A stretch of DNA of 64,000 bases from an uncultured Muribaculaceae bacterium (GTDB lineage: Bacteria > Bacteroidota > Bacteroidia > Bacteroidales > Muribaculaceae). Of this stretch, positions 10,208 through 17,440 are shown piece after piece. The notes below the pieces were generated by a model. The model was given only the letters and a program-made list of their open reading frames with translations. It had not been told where the DNA came from and searched no databases. The stretch is from positions 1 to 64,000 of the forward strand of contig CAJTYH010000002.1 in NCBI GenBank assembly GCA_910583675.1, read 5' to 3'. Every line of letters starts with the position of its first letter. Position 1 is the stretch's first letter. The position numbers and the translations under genes are program-made.

Positions 10208-10228
10208 TTGCCACCAACAACGTGGCAA
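10208..10228 (-). promoter_or_regulatory. thrS leader hairpin resembling a tRNA-Thr(UGU) anticodon arm
   Basis: On the minus strand a perfect 7-bp stem (TTGCCAC with GTGGCAA) closes a 7-nt loop GTTGTTG. Read as an anticodon loop, position 33 is U and positions 34-36 are UGU, the anticodon for the Thr codon ACA. The hairpin lies 23 nt upstream of the thrS ATG and at the predicted 5' end of the mRNA. The fold is directly visible; its function is inference. Confidence 0.5.
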
Positions 10229-10233
10229 CCAAA

Positions 10234-10241
10234 CAAATATA
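10234..10241 (-). promoter_or_regulatory. -7 box of the thrS operon
   Basis: TATATTTG on the minus strand matches TAnnTTTG. The predicted start is near 10227, giving a leader of about 43 nt. No good TTTG element sits at the expected distance. Confidence 0.5.
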
Positions 10242-10363
10242 AGTCATATAACGGGCAGTCATGCTGCCCAAAAAGCGCCACAAAGTTACAACTTTTTTTT
10301 CACATCACAATCTTCCCGGCGCATCTATTTTAATGGGAATTTTCGTATTATCAGATAATAATC

Positions 10364-10410
10364 AAAAATCCAGCATGTCAATGGCAGTCAATCGCCACAG
10401 GCATGCTGGA
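10364..10410 (-). terminator. rho-independent terminator of hppA
   Basis: On the minus strand a 9-bp outer stem (TCCAGCATG with CATGCTGGA), with an inner TGGC/GCCA stem, is followed by five T. It lies 26 bp beyond the hppA stop codon. Confidence 0.82.
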
Positions 10411-10435
10411 AATGTCATATATAAGACAAGTCGTA

Positions 10436-12637
10436 TCAGAACAGCGACCAGGAAACGGTAAGTCCTGCCATTACAATGGCAACCATGGACATGAGTTTGA
10501 TGAGTATGTTGAGCGAAGGGCCGGATGTATCCTTGAATGGGTCTCCTACGGTATCTCCCACGACAGTGGCCTTATGCACATCGCTTCCTTTTCCGCCGAA
10601 ATTGCCCTCTTCCACATACTTTTTCGCGTTGTCCCATGCGCCGCCGGAATTGGCCATGAATATGGCAAGAACGAATCCGGCAGACAAGCCGCCTACCAAC
10701 AGGCCGATCACACCGGGCACGCCGAATATAAGCCCGGTAAGGATCGGGGCTACTATGGCAAGAAGCGACGGAAAGACCATCTCACGTTGTGCACCAAGTG
10801 TCGAGATCTGCACGCAACGGGCATAGTCCGGTTCGGCTTGCCCTGTGAGGATGCCCTTGATTTCGCGGAACTGCCGGCGTACTTCCTCCACCATATGAGC
10901 AGCCGCGCGTCCCACGGCGTTCATGGTGAGACCGCAAAAAAGGAATGCCATCATGGAACCGATGAACATACCGGAAAGCACTTTGGGATTCATTAGGTTC
11001 ACATCGAAATAAGTCATAAAGTCGGTGAATGTCGCTTCATGGATTGGCTTCGTCATGTCACCAAGATTTATGGCAGTTTGCCCGAGGCGCGAAAGACCAA
11101 TGCGTATTTCCTCAATGTAGGATGCGAGAAGAGCCAGACCTGTCAATGCCGCTGATCCTATCGCGAATCCCTTGCCGGTAGCTGCAGTGGTGTTGCCCAA
11201 CGAATCAAGCGCGTCAGTGCGACGGCGCACATCCTCTCCCAATCCACTCATCTCTGCATTTCCGCCGGCATTGTCCGCTATGGGGCCGTATGCATCTGTT
11301 GCGAGGGTTATGCCCAATGTGGAAAGCATCCCGACAGCTGCTATGCCTATGCCATAAAGCCCCATGCTTACATTGGCAAAGTCATAGCCGGAGGCAAGCC
11401 AATACGAAAGTATTATGCCGACTACAACGGCAAGGACGGGAATCGCCGTCGATACCATGCCCAGCCCTACACCGGAGATGATGACTGTTGCCGGACCCGT
11501 TTTTCCACTTTCAGACAATCTGCGCGTAGGGGCATAGCTTTGAGATGTATAGTACTCCGTGGAGCGTCCTATTACAATCCCCACGAGCAAGCCTATTACT
11601 ACGGATAATGCTACATTCACCCAATTCTGCAGTCCGAGAAGCCAAAGGATGAGGAATGTGGCGCCTACGATCAACACCGAGCTTAAGTTAGTGCCCAGTG
11701 AGAGCGAGTTAAGCAAGTCCTTCATTTTGGCGTCTTCCCTGGTCTTTACTGAGAATATGCCTATTATGGAAAGTACGATGCCGACGGCTGCGATCAACAT
11801 GGGAGCGAGCACCGCCTTGAACTGCATCACTGTATCTCCTGTTGCCATAAATGCCGCCGCGCCCAAGGCTGAGGTCGCAAGTATAGATCCGCAATACGAC
11901 TCGTAGAGATCCGCGCCCATTCCGGCTACGTCGCCCACGTTGTCGCCCACGTTGTCGGCAATCGTAGCTGGATTGCGCGGATCGTCTTCAGGAATGCCGG
12001 CCTCTACTTTCCCTACAAGGTCGGCACCCACGTCTGCGGCCTTGGTGTAGATACCGCCGCCGACGCGTGCGAAAAGCGCCTGTGTGGACGCACCCATGCC
12101 GAATGTGAGCATGGTCGTGGTGATCATACAGAGTTTGGCAGTGGGAGTATAAGGATCTTCCGGCACGAACCAGTCAAGCACAAGATACCAGAAGGATATG
12201 TCCAGAAGTCCGAGGCCGACCACGACCAATCCCATGACGGCACCGCTGCGGAACGCCACGCGCAAACCGGAGTTGAGTGATTTTCGCGCCGCGTTGGCCG
12301 TACGGGCTGACGCATGGGTGGCAGTCTTCATGCCAAGGAAACCGGAGAGGCCGGAGAAAAAGCCTCCGGTAAGGAATGCGACCGGAACCCATGGGTTCTG
12401 CAATTGAAAGCCATAGGCCATAATAGAAAACAGCACAACAAGACCAAGAAACACGAGGCCTACGATCTTGTATTGTTGCTTAAGATAAGACATTGCGCCT
12501 TGGCGCACGTACGATGCAATTTTCTGCATCGTAGGAGTGCCCTCGCTTTCACGCATCATTTGCTTGTAGAAGAACCAAGCTAAAAGAAGCGCCAATATCG
12601 ATGCTGCAGGCACAATCCAGAATAGCATTTTTTCCAT
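10436..12637 (-). CDS. hppA: K+-stimulated membrane pyrophosphatase, ion-pumping
   Basis: Integral membrane pyrophosphatase that uses PPi hydrolysis to pump Na+ and/or H+. The 733-residue, roughly 16-helix protein has the substrate motifs [13 protein letters not shown] and [19 protein letters not shown] at about 205-245, and the third acidic motif near the C-terminus ([14 protein letters not shown]). The segment [10 protein letters not shown] near residue 485 carries Ala where K+-independent enzymes carry Lys, so it belongs to the K+-dependent class, many of which pump Na+. It is monocistronic, with its own promoter and terminator. Na+ versus H+ specificity is not settled. Confidence 0.93.
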   Translation of the reverse strand: MEKMLFWIVPAASILALLLAWFFYKQMMRESEGTPTMQKIASYVRQGAMSYLKQQYKIVGLVFLGLVVLFSIMAYGFQLQNPWVPVAFLTGGFFSGLSGFLGMKTATHASARTANAARKSLNSGLRVAFRSGAVMGLVVVGLGLLDISFWYLVLDWFVPEDPYTPTAKLCMITTTMLTFGMGASTQALFARVGGGIYTKAADVGADLVGKVEAGIPEDDPRNPATIADNVGDNVGDVAGMGADLYESYCGSILATSALGAAAFMATGDTVMQFKAVLAPMLIAAVGIVLSIIGIFSVKTREDAKMKDLLNSLSLGTNLSSVLIVGATFLILWLLGLQNWVNVALSVVIGLLVGIVIGRSTEYYTSQSYAPTRRLSESGKTGPATVIISGVGLGMVSTAIPVLAVVVGIILSYWLASGYDFANVSMGLYGIGIAAVGMLSTLGITLATDAYGPIADNAGGNAEMSGLGEDVRRRTDALDSLGNTTAATGKGFAIGSAALTGLALLASYIEEIRIGLSRLGQTAINLGDMTKPIHEATFTDFMTYFDVNLMNPKVLSGMFIGSMMAFLFCGLTMNAVGRAAAHMVEEVRRQFREIKGILTGQAEPDYARCVQISTLGAQREMVFPSLLAIVAPILTGLIFGVPGVIGLLVGGLSAGFVLAIFMANSGGAWDNAKKYVEEGNFGGKGSDVHKATVVGDTVGDPFKDTSGPSLNILIKLMSMVAIVMAGLTVSWSLF

Positions 12638-12740
12638 GATATTATTAATAATGTGAATTGATTTTTTTCAGTCGGTTATGAGACAAGATGCCATGATGGC
12701 CTTGTCGGTCATCATCTCGTTGCATCGTAAAGTAGCTCTG

Positions 12741-12748
12741 CAAAGTTA
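12741..12748 (-). promoter_or_regulatory. -7 box of hppA
   Basis: TAACTTTG on the minus strand matches TAnnTTTG. The start would be near 12734, giving a leader of about 100 nt that contains a hairpin at 12682-12706. Confidence 0.55.
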
Positions 12749-12822
12749 ACATAATTATCTAATATTTTTGCAGTGCCGGACGTTTTTTACTCTTGATTGA
12801 CCGTTTCCTTGCATTTAAACCG

Positions 12823-12830
12823 TATATTTG
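12823..12830 (+). promoter_or_regulatory. -7 box upstream of the small membrane gene
   Basis: TATATTTG matches TAnnTTTG and is followed by C, as in many Bacteroidetes promoters. The leader to the ATG at 12950 would be about 113 nt. No clear TTTG at the expected distance. Confidence 0.5.
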
Positions 12831-12949
12831 CACCCATATTAACCAGGCCGGACTTTCCATCGAACCATAACGACGAAAGATGCGTTCTTTTACATATGGC
12901 AGGACATTTCATTGAGCCGAGCATACATTCAACTATATAAAAAGACATC

Positions 12950-13183
12950 ATGACAAGAGACGACGAACCCCGTGGGACGCAGATACCATCTACGATGAGA
13001 GTGGTATTTGGCATCATAATGATCATAATATATGTCGGTATGGGCATATTGCTCCTTATAAACTTCTTCGGATGGCAGGGAGAGCTTCTGACCTGGCTGA
13101 GATGGGGAGGAGGGATATTGTTCATTGTATATGGCATCTGGCGTGCAATTCGACAGTTCTGGGGAATTGACAGCAGTATTTAG
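12950..13183 (+). CDS. small two-helix membrane protein, function unknown
   Basis: A 77-residue protein with a short charged N-terminus, a hydrophobic helix at about 18-40 (VVFGIIMIIIYVGMGILLLI), a Trp-rich connector and a second helix at about 47-68. I do not recognise a named family. It is preceded by a -7 box and followed by a 14-bp hairpin, then by the PstS-like gene, so it may be co-regulated with phosphate or envelope functions, but that is only proximity. Confidence 0.65.
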   Translation: MTRDDEPRGTQIPSTMRVVFGIIMIIIYVGMGILLLINFFGWQGELLTWLRWGGGILFIVYGIWRAIRQFWGIDSSI

Positions 13184-13190
13184 GATTTTA

Positions 13191-13231
13191 GTTGACGCCG
13201 CGAATTGTGAAAATCAGTTCGTGGCGTCAAC
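13191..13231 (+). terminator. hairpin after the small membrane gene
   Basis: GTTGACGCC (13191-13199) pairs with GGCGTCAAC (13223-13231), continued inward by one G-T pair and CGAA/TTCG, giving a 14-bp stem with a 13-nt loop. No T run follows directly, so it could be a terminator of relaxed type or an mRNA 3'-end stabiliser. Confidence 0.5.
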
Positions 13232-13282
13232 CATATTGCAAAAAAAATAAAAAACAGGAATTTTTGATTAGTTATTTGGCGA

Positions 13283-13297
13283 ATGTTAAATTAACAT
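13283..13297. promoter_or_regulatory. 15-bp palindrome in the promoter of the PstS-like gene
   Basis: ATGTTAA-A-TTAACAT is a perfect odd-centred palindrome lying just upstream of the -7 box at 13302, where a bound repressor would block the promoter. Short AT-rich palindromes are common, so this is a weak operator candidate. Confidence 0.35.
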
Positions 13298-13301
13298 CGA
13301 C

Positions 13302-13309
13302 TATCTTTG
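13302..13309 (+). promoter_or_regulatory. -7 box of the PstS-like gene
   Basis: TATCTTTG matches TAnnTTTG and is followed by C. A TTTG at 13275-13278 lies 23 bp upstream, slightly beyond the usual 19-21 bp. The leader to the ATG at 13360 is about 45 nt and excludes the longer TTG-initiated frame at 13321 as the likely start. Confidence 0.6.
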
Positions 13310-13359
13310 CATAACATCGATTGTTTCGCCCTGCAACTAAAAATTTCGGGCATATAAAG

Positions 13360-14346
13360 ATGAAGAAACTTGTTTTAATATTGTTGGCAGCCATAGGCAT
13401 CGGTTGTCTGGTGCCTGGATGCAAAGGAAAAGGCAAGAAGGACGCTCCAAAAGGCAATACCTCCACCTCTGGAGTTGTTGTCATGGCATGTGATGCATCC
13501 TTTGAAAGCGTAATGGAGCAGGAGATAGAAGTTTTTGAATACGTATATCCCCATGCCAACGTCCTGTCATACTATCTTGATGAAAAAGCATGCGTGGACT
13601 CCCTCCTTTTTGGAAACGCAAGGTTGGCTATCGTCTCCCATGAGTTGACAAAGGAACAGATTGCTTTCCTAAAGGATAAACGACATTTTGCCAAAACAAA
13701 AAAAATAGCCGTGGATGCCGTTGCTGTCATTGTGAATCCTGAGAATCCCGTGGAAAATCTTTCAATGAAAGATCTCTCCGAGATATTGTCAGGAAAGATC
13801 ACTGAATGGAACGACTTATATCCATCCAAACTTGGCAAGATTCAAGTCGTATTCGATCATAGCGGATCATCCGTCGTCAAATATATGTCTGACAGCCTTC
13901 TGCATGGAAGCAAATTTGCCGACAACGTTTATGCTGCAGAATCCATGCGTGGTGTGTTTGATGCAGTGAAGGAACGACGCAATGCGATCGGACTGGTAGG
14001 AGTAAGTTGGATTTCTACAGACATGAAAACATCCGAATTGACCTCTGAAGAACGTGTAAAGACACTTGAAGCTGACGATACGACTGCCACTACATTCATA
14101 GATGACGTGAAAGTGCTGGCCATGCGTAGGGACAGTTCCACCATTGCATACAAGCCTTATCAGGCATATATATTCGACGGCAGTTACCCATTGTACAGAT
14201 CCATATACATGATCAATACCGGAGCATCCGGCTCGTTGGCAAATGGATTTTTTGCTTTTGTCACATCGTTTCGCGGACAAAAGCTGATGATGAGCACCGG
14301 AGTTCTTCCGGCCACGGTGCACCGTCGCATGGTATCCATTGATTGA
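13360..14346 (+). CDS. PstS-like phosphate-binding lipoprotein
   Basis: Periplasmic substrate-binding protein of the PstS/PBP-like type, 328 residues. The signal ends at a Cys (GCLVPGC), so it is probably a lipoprotein. VVMACDASFESVMEQEIEVFE opens the fold. KTKKIAVDAVAVIVNPENPVENLSMKDLSEILSGKITEWND is the typical PstS core, and the end (GFFAFVTSFRGQKLMMSTGVLP) matches family C-termini. No pstCAB genes follow; instead a TPR protein does, an arrangement seen near TonB/ExbBD loci in Bacteroidales, where its role is not well defined. I chose the ATG at 13360 because it begins the signal peptide. Confidence 0.85.
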   Translation: MKKLVLILLAAIGIGCLVPGCKGKGKKDAPKGNTSTSGVVVMACDASFESVMEQEIEVFEYVYPHANVLSYYLDEKACVDSLLFGNARLAIVSHELTKEQIAFLKDKRHFAKTKKIAVDAVAVIVNPENPVENLSMKDLSEILSGKITEWNDLYPSKLGKIQVVFDHSGSSVVKYMSDSLLHGSKFADNVYAAESMRGVFDAVKERRNAIGLVGVSWISTDMKTSELTSEERVKTLEADDTTATTFIDDVKVLAMRRDSSTIAYKPYQAYIFDGSYPLYRSIYMINTGASGSLANGFFAFVTSFRGQKLMMSTGVLPATVHRRMVSID

Positions 14347-14410
14347 CAGACCATATACAGGTACTTTAGATAATAATCACGAAATAGAAACTAAAATAAC
14401 ACATACGAAC

Positions 14411-16039
14411 ATGAAATTGAAATTGGTAGCTACCCTTTTCTTGGGATCTGCTCTGGGACTTTCAGCCCAAGGCTTCAAAGATGGCGTAGAATATTATCGC
14501 GCCGATCAGCCTGAAGAAGCAGCAATAATTTTGAACAATACTCTTGGAGAGGCCGGTACCGACCAGTCGACTGCTTATTATTATCTGGGTCAGATTGCAC
14601 TCCAAAACGGAGACAAGGCCGGTGCATTGGATCTTTTCAACAAGGGTATCGCGGCAAACGACGGGAATGCCTATAACTATATAGGTCTCGGCTCGCTTGC
14701 ACTTGCAAACGGCAACACGTCTGATGCCAACAAGAGTTTCAAGGATGCAAGAGGACGTGCGAAAAAGAATCCCGACATCCTCACAGAAATCGCACGTGCA
14801 TATTTCGTTGCCGATCCCGTAAAATACACTGCGGAAATAGACAAGGCTCTTGAAGACGCGAAAAAAGCAAAGAAAAATGCCCCCGCACCATTCATTCTTG
14901 AGGGTGACCGCCTGGCAAAAACCAATGTCGGTGAAGCTGCCGGAATGTATGAAATGGCCGCTCAGTTCGATGCTGCCCTTGAGCATCCGGAAGCCTACGT
15001 GAAATATGCCCGCACATATTTCCCCGTGAATCCCGAATATGCTATTCAGAAACTTCAGGATCTTCTCAAACAGCAGCCCAACTCTGCCCTCGCACAGCGG
15101 GAACTTGCCGAGAAATATTATGACAATAACCAGCTCACGCGTGCGGCTGAACAATATGAGAAATATATCCAGAACCCCAACAGTTTCAAGAAAGACAAAC
15201 AGCGCCTCGTCGGTCTGTTGTTCTTCGCAAAACGCTATGATGAAAGCTACGATCTTGCATCGGAGCTTCTGACAGAGGATCCCGGCAACTTCTACATGGA
15301 GCGTCTGCAGTTCTATAACAAGAAGGCACTTGAGCAGAAAGACGCTGCACTTCAAGCGGCGGAACGCTTGTTCGCAAATCCGAAGGCCCAACTCAATTCA
15401 CAGGATTACATCCAATATGGCGAATTGCTTCAGGAAATCGGAAAGGATACGCTTGGAGTTGAGATGTATGAGAAGGCCGTTGCAGCCAGCCCTGAAAAGA
15501 CTTCCATCCTGAAAGACCTCAGCGGTGCATATTCCAACGCGAAGATGTATGATAAGGCCGCCGATGCAATGGCTCAGTTCATTGACTCTGAAGGCGACAA
15601 TGCCAACCCCAATGACATCCTCGCGCTTGCACGCCGCTATCAGAACCTTGCTATCTCCTATATGGAAACCGACTCCGTCGCTTCACAAAGCGCCGCTGAC
15701 AAGGCTATAACCACCATAGACAAGGTGATTGCACGTATTCCGGACAATCCGCTTGTGCTCAATACCAAGAGCGATATATTGCGTGTAAAGGCCGGCGGAA
15801 ATGTCACTCCGGAAGTCGTTGCAGCCGATGAAACGACCCTCGGTGTACTTGACTCCGATCCTGCAAACCTCGAAAAACGTAAAAACATCTATACAAGTGT
15901 ATACGGACGTCTTGGCAACTATTATCTGAACGGTGAGGGCAAAGACGTGGCAAAAGCCAAGGAATATTTCGAGAAGTTCTATCAGTTAAGCCCGTCTGAG
16001 GAATTGCGCACATTCATAGACGGCCTCAAGGTTGAATAA
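14411..16039 (+). CDS. secreted tetratricopeptide-repeat protein
   Basis: A 542-residue periplasmic or outer-membrane-associated protein. The ATG at 14411 begins a clear signal peptide (LKLVATLFLGSALGLSAQ), whereas the frame upstream encodes a non-signal stretch. Successive TPR units are visible (AYYYLGQIALQNGDKAGALDLFNKG; AYNYIGLGSLALANG; NYYLNGEGKDVAKAKEYFEKFYQLSP). It follows the PstS-like gene by 64 bp on the same strand and ends before a terminator, so the two are probably co-transcribed. TPR arrays mediate protein contacts; the partner is unknown. Confidence 0.85.
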   Translation: MKLKLVATLFLGSALGLSAQGFKDGVEYYRADQPEEAAIILNNTLGEAGTDQSTAYYYLGQIALQNGDKAGALDLFNKGIAANDGNAYNYIGLGSLALANGNTSDANKSFKDARGRAKKNPDILTEIARAYFVADPVKYTAEIDKALEDAKKAKKNAPAPFILEGDRLAKTNVGEAAGMYEMAAQFDAALEHPEAYVKYARTYFPVNPEYAIQKLQDLLKQQPNSALAQRELAEKYYDNNQLTRAAEQYEKYIQNPNSFKKDKQRLVGLLFFAKRYDESYDLASELLTEDPGNFYMERLQFYNKKALEQKDAALQAAERLFANPKAQLNSQDYIQYGELLQEIGKDTLGVEMYEKAVAASPEKTSILKDLSGAYSNAKMYDKAADAMAQFIDSEGDNANPNDILALARRYQNLAISYMETDSVASQSAADKAITTIDKVIARIPDNPLVLNTKSDILRVKAGGNVTPEVVAADETTLGVLDSDPANLEKRKNIYTSVYGRLGNYYLNGEGKDVAKAKEYFEKFYQLSPSEELRTFIDGLKVE

Positions 16040-16061
16040 AAACTTCGGATATATGATTTTT

Positions 16062-16100
16062 AGAGATCGGAAACTTGAATACGCTTCCGGTCTCTTTTTT
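16062..16100 (+). terminator. rho-independent terminator after the TPR gene
   Basis: An 11-bp stem with one G-T pair (AGAGATCGGAA at 16062 with TTCCGGTCTCT ending at 16095) and a T run to 16100. It sits only 12 bp before the next start codon. Confidence 0.85.
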
Positions 16101-16111
16101 ATTTAGGATAT

Positions 16112-16969
16112 ATGTTTCAAGATCTTTTTCATACCATAAAAGCGCGCAAAAGCAGCCGCACATATTCCGGGCAACTACCGAACGAGACCATTCTGGAGCA
16201 ATTGAATACTTTCATTGCCCAGGCACCACCTGAACAAATAGACAGATTGTTCCCATCAACAACTCGGTTTCCCGAAATAAAACTGATAAATGTCTCAGGA
16301 GAAACCACTCCCCCTTCCACTTATGGAGTGATCAAAGGAGCATCCATATATGCTGCCGTGGGGGTGTCAGACAGGAACTCCCTTCCTGAAATGGTAACGG
16401 TTGGAATAATGTTTGAACGTCTTATACTTAAGGCTACGGAACTTGGACTTGCCACATGCTGGCTTGGAGGTACGTTCAGCAAATCCGGCTTCATGAAGGC
16501 ATATATGGACGCTGGTGGAAGCGGGAATGTGATAATCGTATCTCCCGTTGGTTACGCTGCACCCGATATGCGATTGAGTGAAAAACTTATGCGGACGTTC
16601 GTAAAATCAGCGTCACGTAAAAGTTTTGATACATTATTCAAATTCAATGACGATCCCATGCTGAATACGGATATGGAATATGTCATAAAACAAAAAATAA
16701 CGACTATGCTGGAGGGAGTGCGCTTGGCTCCTTCAAGCAGGAATTCGCAACCTTGGCGAGGTTGTATTGATATTAAAGCCCCCGATCCTACCCTGGAATT
16801 GAGATGTGTTAATCAGAATGGCGCGTTCGCAGCCATTGATATGGGAATAGCCTTATGCCACCTCATGGAAGGTGCCATTGCCATTGGATTGCGCCTTATC
16901 CCCCTGGATATGAATTATGAAACGTTAAATTTCCGATTTTCAGTAATTCAGCCGAACCAAACGTGTTAA
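16112..16969 (+). CDS. nitroreductase-like protein (TM1586 type)
   Basis: A 285-residue protein made of two nitroreductase-like halves, matching the putative TM nitroreductase family (flavin-binding oxidoreductase fold). Half one begins FHTIKARKSSRTYSGQLP and contains GLATCWLGGTFSKSGF. Half two contains MLEGVRLAPSSRNSQPWRG, the classical flavin-contact motif, and ends with AIDMGIALCHLMEGAIAIGL. Substrate and electron donor are unknown. It starts 12 bp after a terminator with no promoter box of its own visible, so expression may depend on readthrough or a non-canonical promoter. Confidence 0.82.
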   Translation: MFQDLFHTIKARKSSRTYSGQLPNETILEQLNTFIAQAPPEQIDRLFPSTTRFPEIKLINVSGETTPPSTYGVIKGASIYAAVGVSDRNSLPEMVTVGIMFERLILKATELGLATCWLGGTFSKSGFMKAYMDAGGSGNVIIVSPVGYAAPDMRLSEKLMRTFVKSASRKSFDTLFKFNDDPMLNTDMEYVIKQKITTMLEGVRLAPSSRNSQPWRGCIDIKAPDPTLELRCVNQNGAFAAIDMGIALCHLMEGAIAIGLRLIPLDMNYETLNFRFSVIQPNQTC

Positions 16970-16981
16970 AAAAGCCTTATC

Positions 16982-17020
16982 ATAATAAAAGGGTGTCAAG
17001 TCTCATTCACCTTTTATGAC
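16982..17020 (+). terminator. hairpin after the nitroreductase-like gene
   Basis: ATAAAAGG(G)TG pairs with CACCTTTTAT across a 12-nt loop, one bulged G, reaching to 17017. T content downstream is modest. It overlaps an ATG at 17016, arguing that the next gene starts at the later ATG (17058). Confidence 0.5.
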
Positions 17021-17057
17021 AAGTCTTTCAACTAAATACGGCATAGGAATCGGTGAT

Positions 17058-17249
17058 ATGAATACGGGTAAAACAATTTTCTGGATAGGTTTCATACTTA
17101 CAATCGGAATAATCTTATTTTATCTTGTCATGATGTATGTGGATGTCACATGCTTCACTACATGGATTTATTCCTTACTACTATGCGGGGTGGTATTGGT
17201 AGGCTCGATCATGATGCTTATCGGAAGAGCATTGGAACGCCGCTCCTGA
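17058..17249 (+). CDS. small two-helix membrane protein, function unknown
   Basis: 63 residues from the ATG at 17058 (MNTGKTIFWIGFILTIGIIL); a 77-residue version from 17016 is possible but its start lies inside a hairpin. Two hydrophobic helices (about 7-27 and 33-55) end in a basic tail RALERRS. No family is recognised. Short two-helix proteins of this size recur in Bacteroidales genomes. A terminator-like hairpin follows at 17279. Confidence 0.5.
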   Translation: MNTGKTIFWIGFILTIGIILFYLVMMYVDVTCFTTWIYSLLLCGVVLVGSIMMLIGRALERRS

Positions 17250-17278
17250 CCACGTCGCATTCACGTTTCTATGATCTC

Positions 17279-17325
17279 ATGACGCGTATTCGATTATCTG
17301 CGGATACGCGTCATTCGTTTGATTT
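17279..17325 (+). terminator. strong hairpin before dnaB
   Basis: ATGACGCGTAT (17279-17289) pairs perfectly with ATACGCGTCAT (17304-17314), extended by three inner pairs to a 14-bp stem with an 8-nt loop, then a T-rich stretch. Probable terminator. Confidence 0.7.
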
Positions 17326-17427
17326 ATTCTGTTGACAGATTTGTATTAATCTGGGTAATGGGACGGATCATCTGAAAATATTGAAATTACCTTTGCCTCC
17401 GGCTTTCCTAATATCAATTACTCTTTG

Positions 17428-17435
17428 TAACTTTG
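17428..17435 (+). promoter_or_regulatory. -7 box directly before dnaB
   Basis: TAACTTTG followed by C matches TAnnTTTG. Only 5 nt separate it from the ATG at 17441, so a transcript from this box would be leaderless or nearly so. Confidence 0.55.
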
Positions 17436-17440
17436 CAAGT

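Larger units (their letters stand above)
12638..12949. other. divergent intergenic region between hppA and a small membrane gene
   Basis: Holds the hppA promoter box (12741-12748, minus), a hppA leader hairpin (GACAAG 12682-12687 with CTTGTC 12701-12706 and an inner GCC/GGC), and promoter boxes reading rightward at 12763-12770 (TATTTTTG) and 12823-12830. No additional coding frame is convincing. Confidence 0.5.

Noticed and set aside
10403..10996. A 197-codon plus-strand frame
   Set aside because: Antisense to the 3' part of hppA and runs over its terminator; His/Gly-rich composition typical of a shadow frame.
14462..15391. A 309-codon open frame on the minus strand
   Set aside because: Lies wholly inside the TPR gene in the antisense frame; composition is Cys/Leu/Ile-rich with no family motif. 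Shadow of the real gene.
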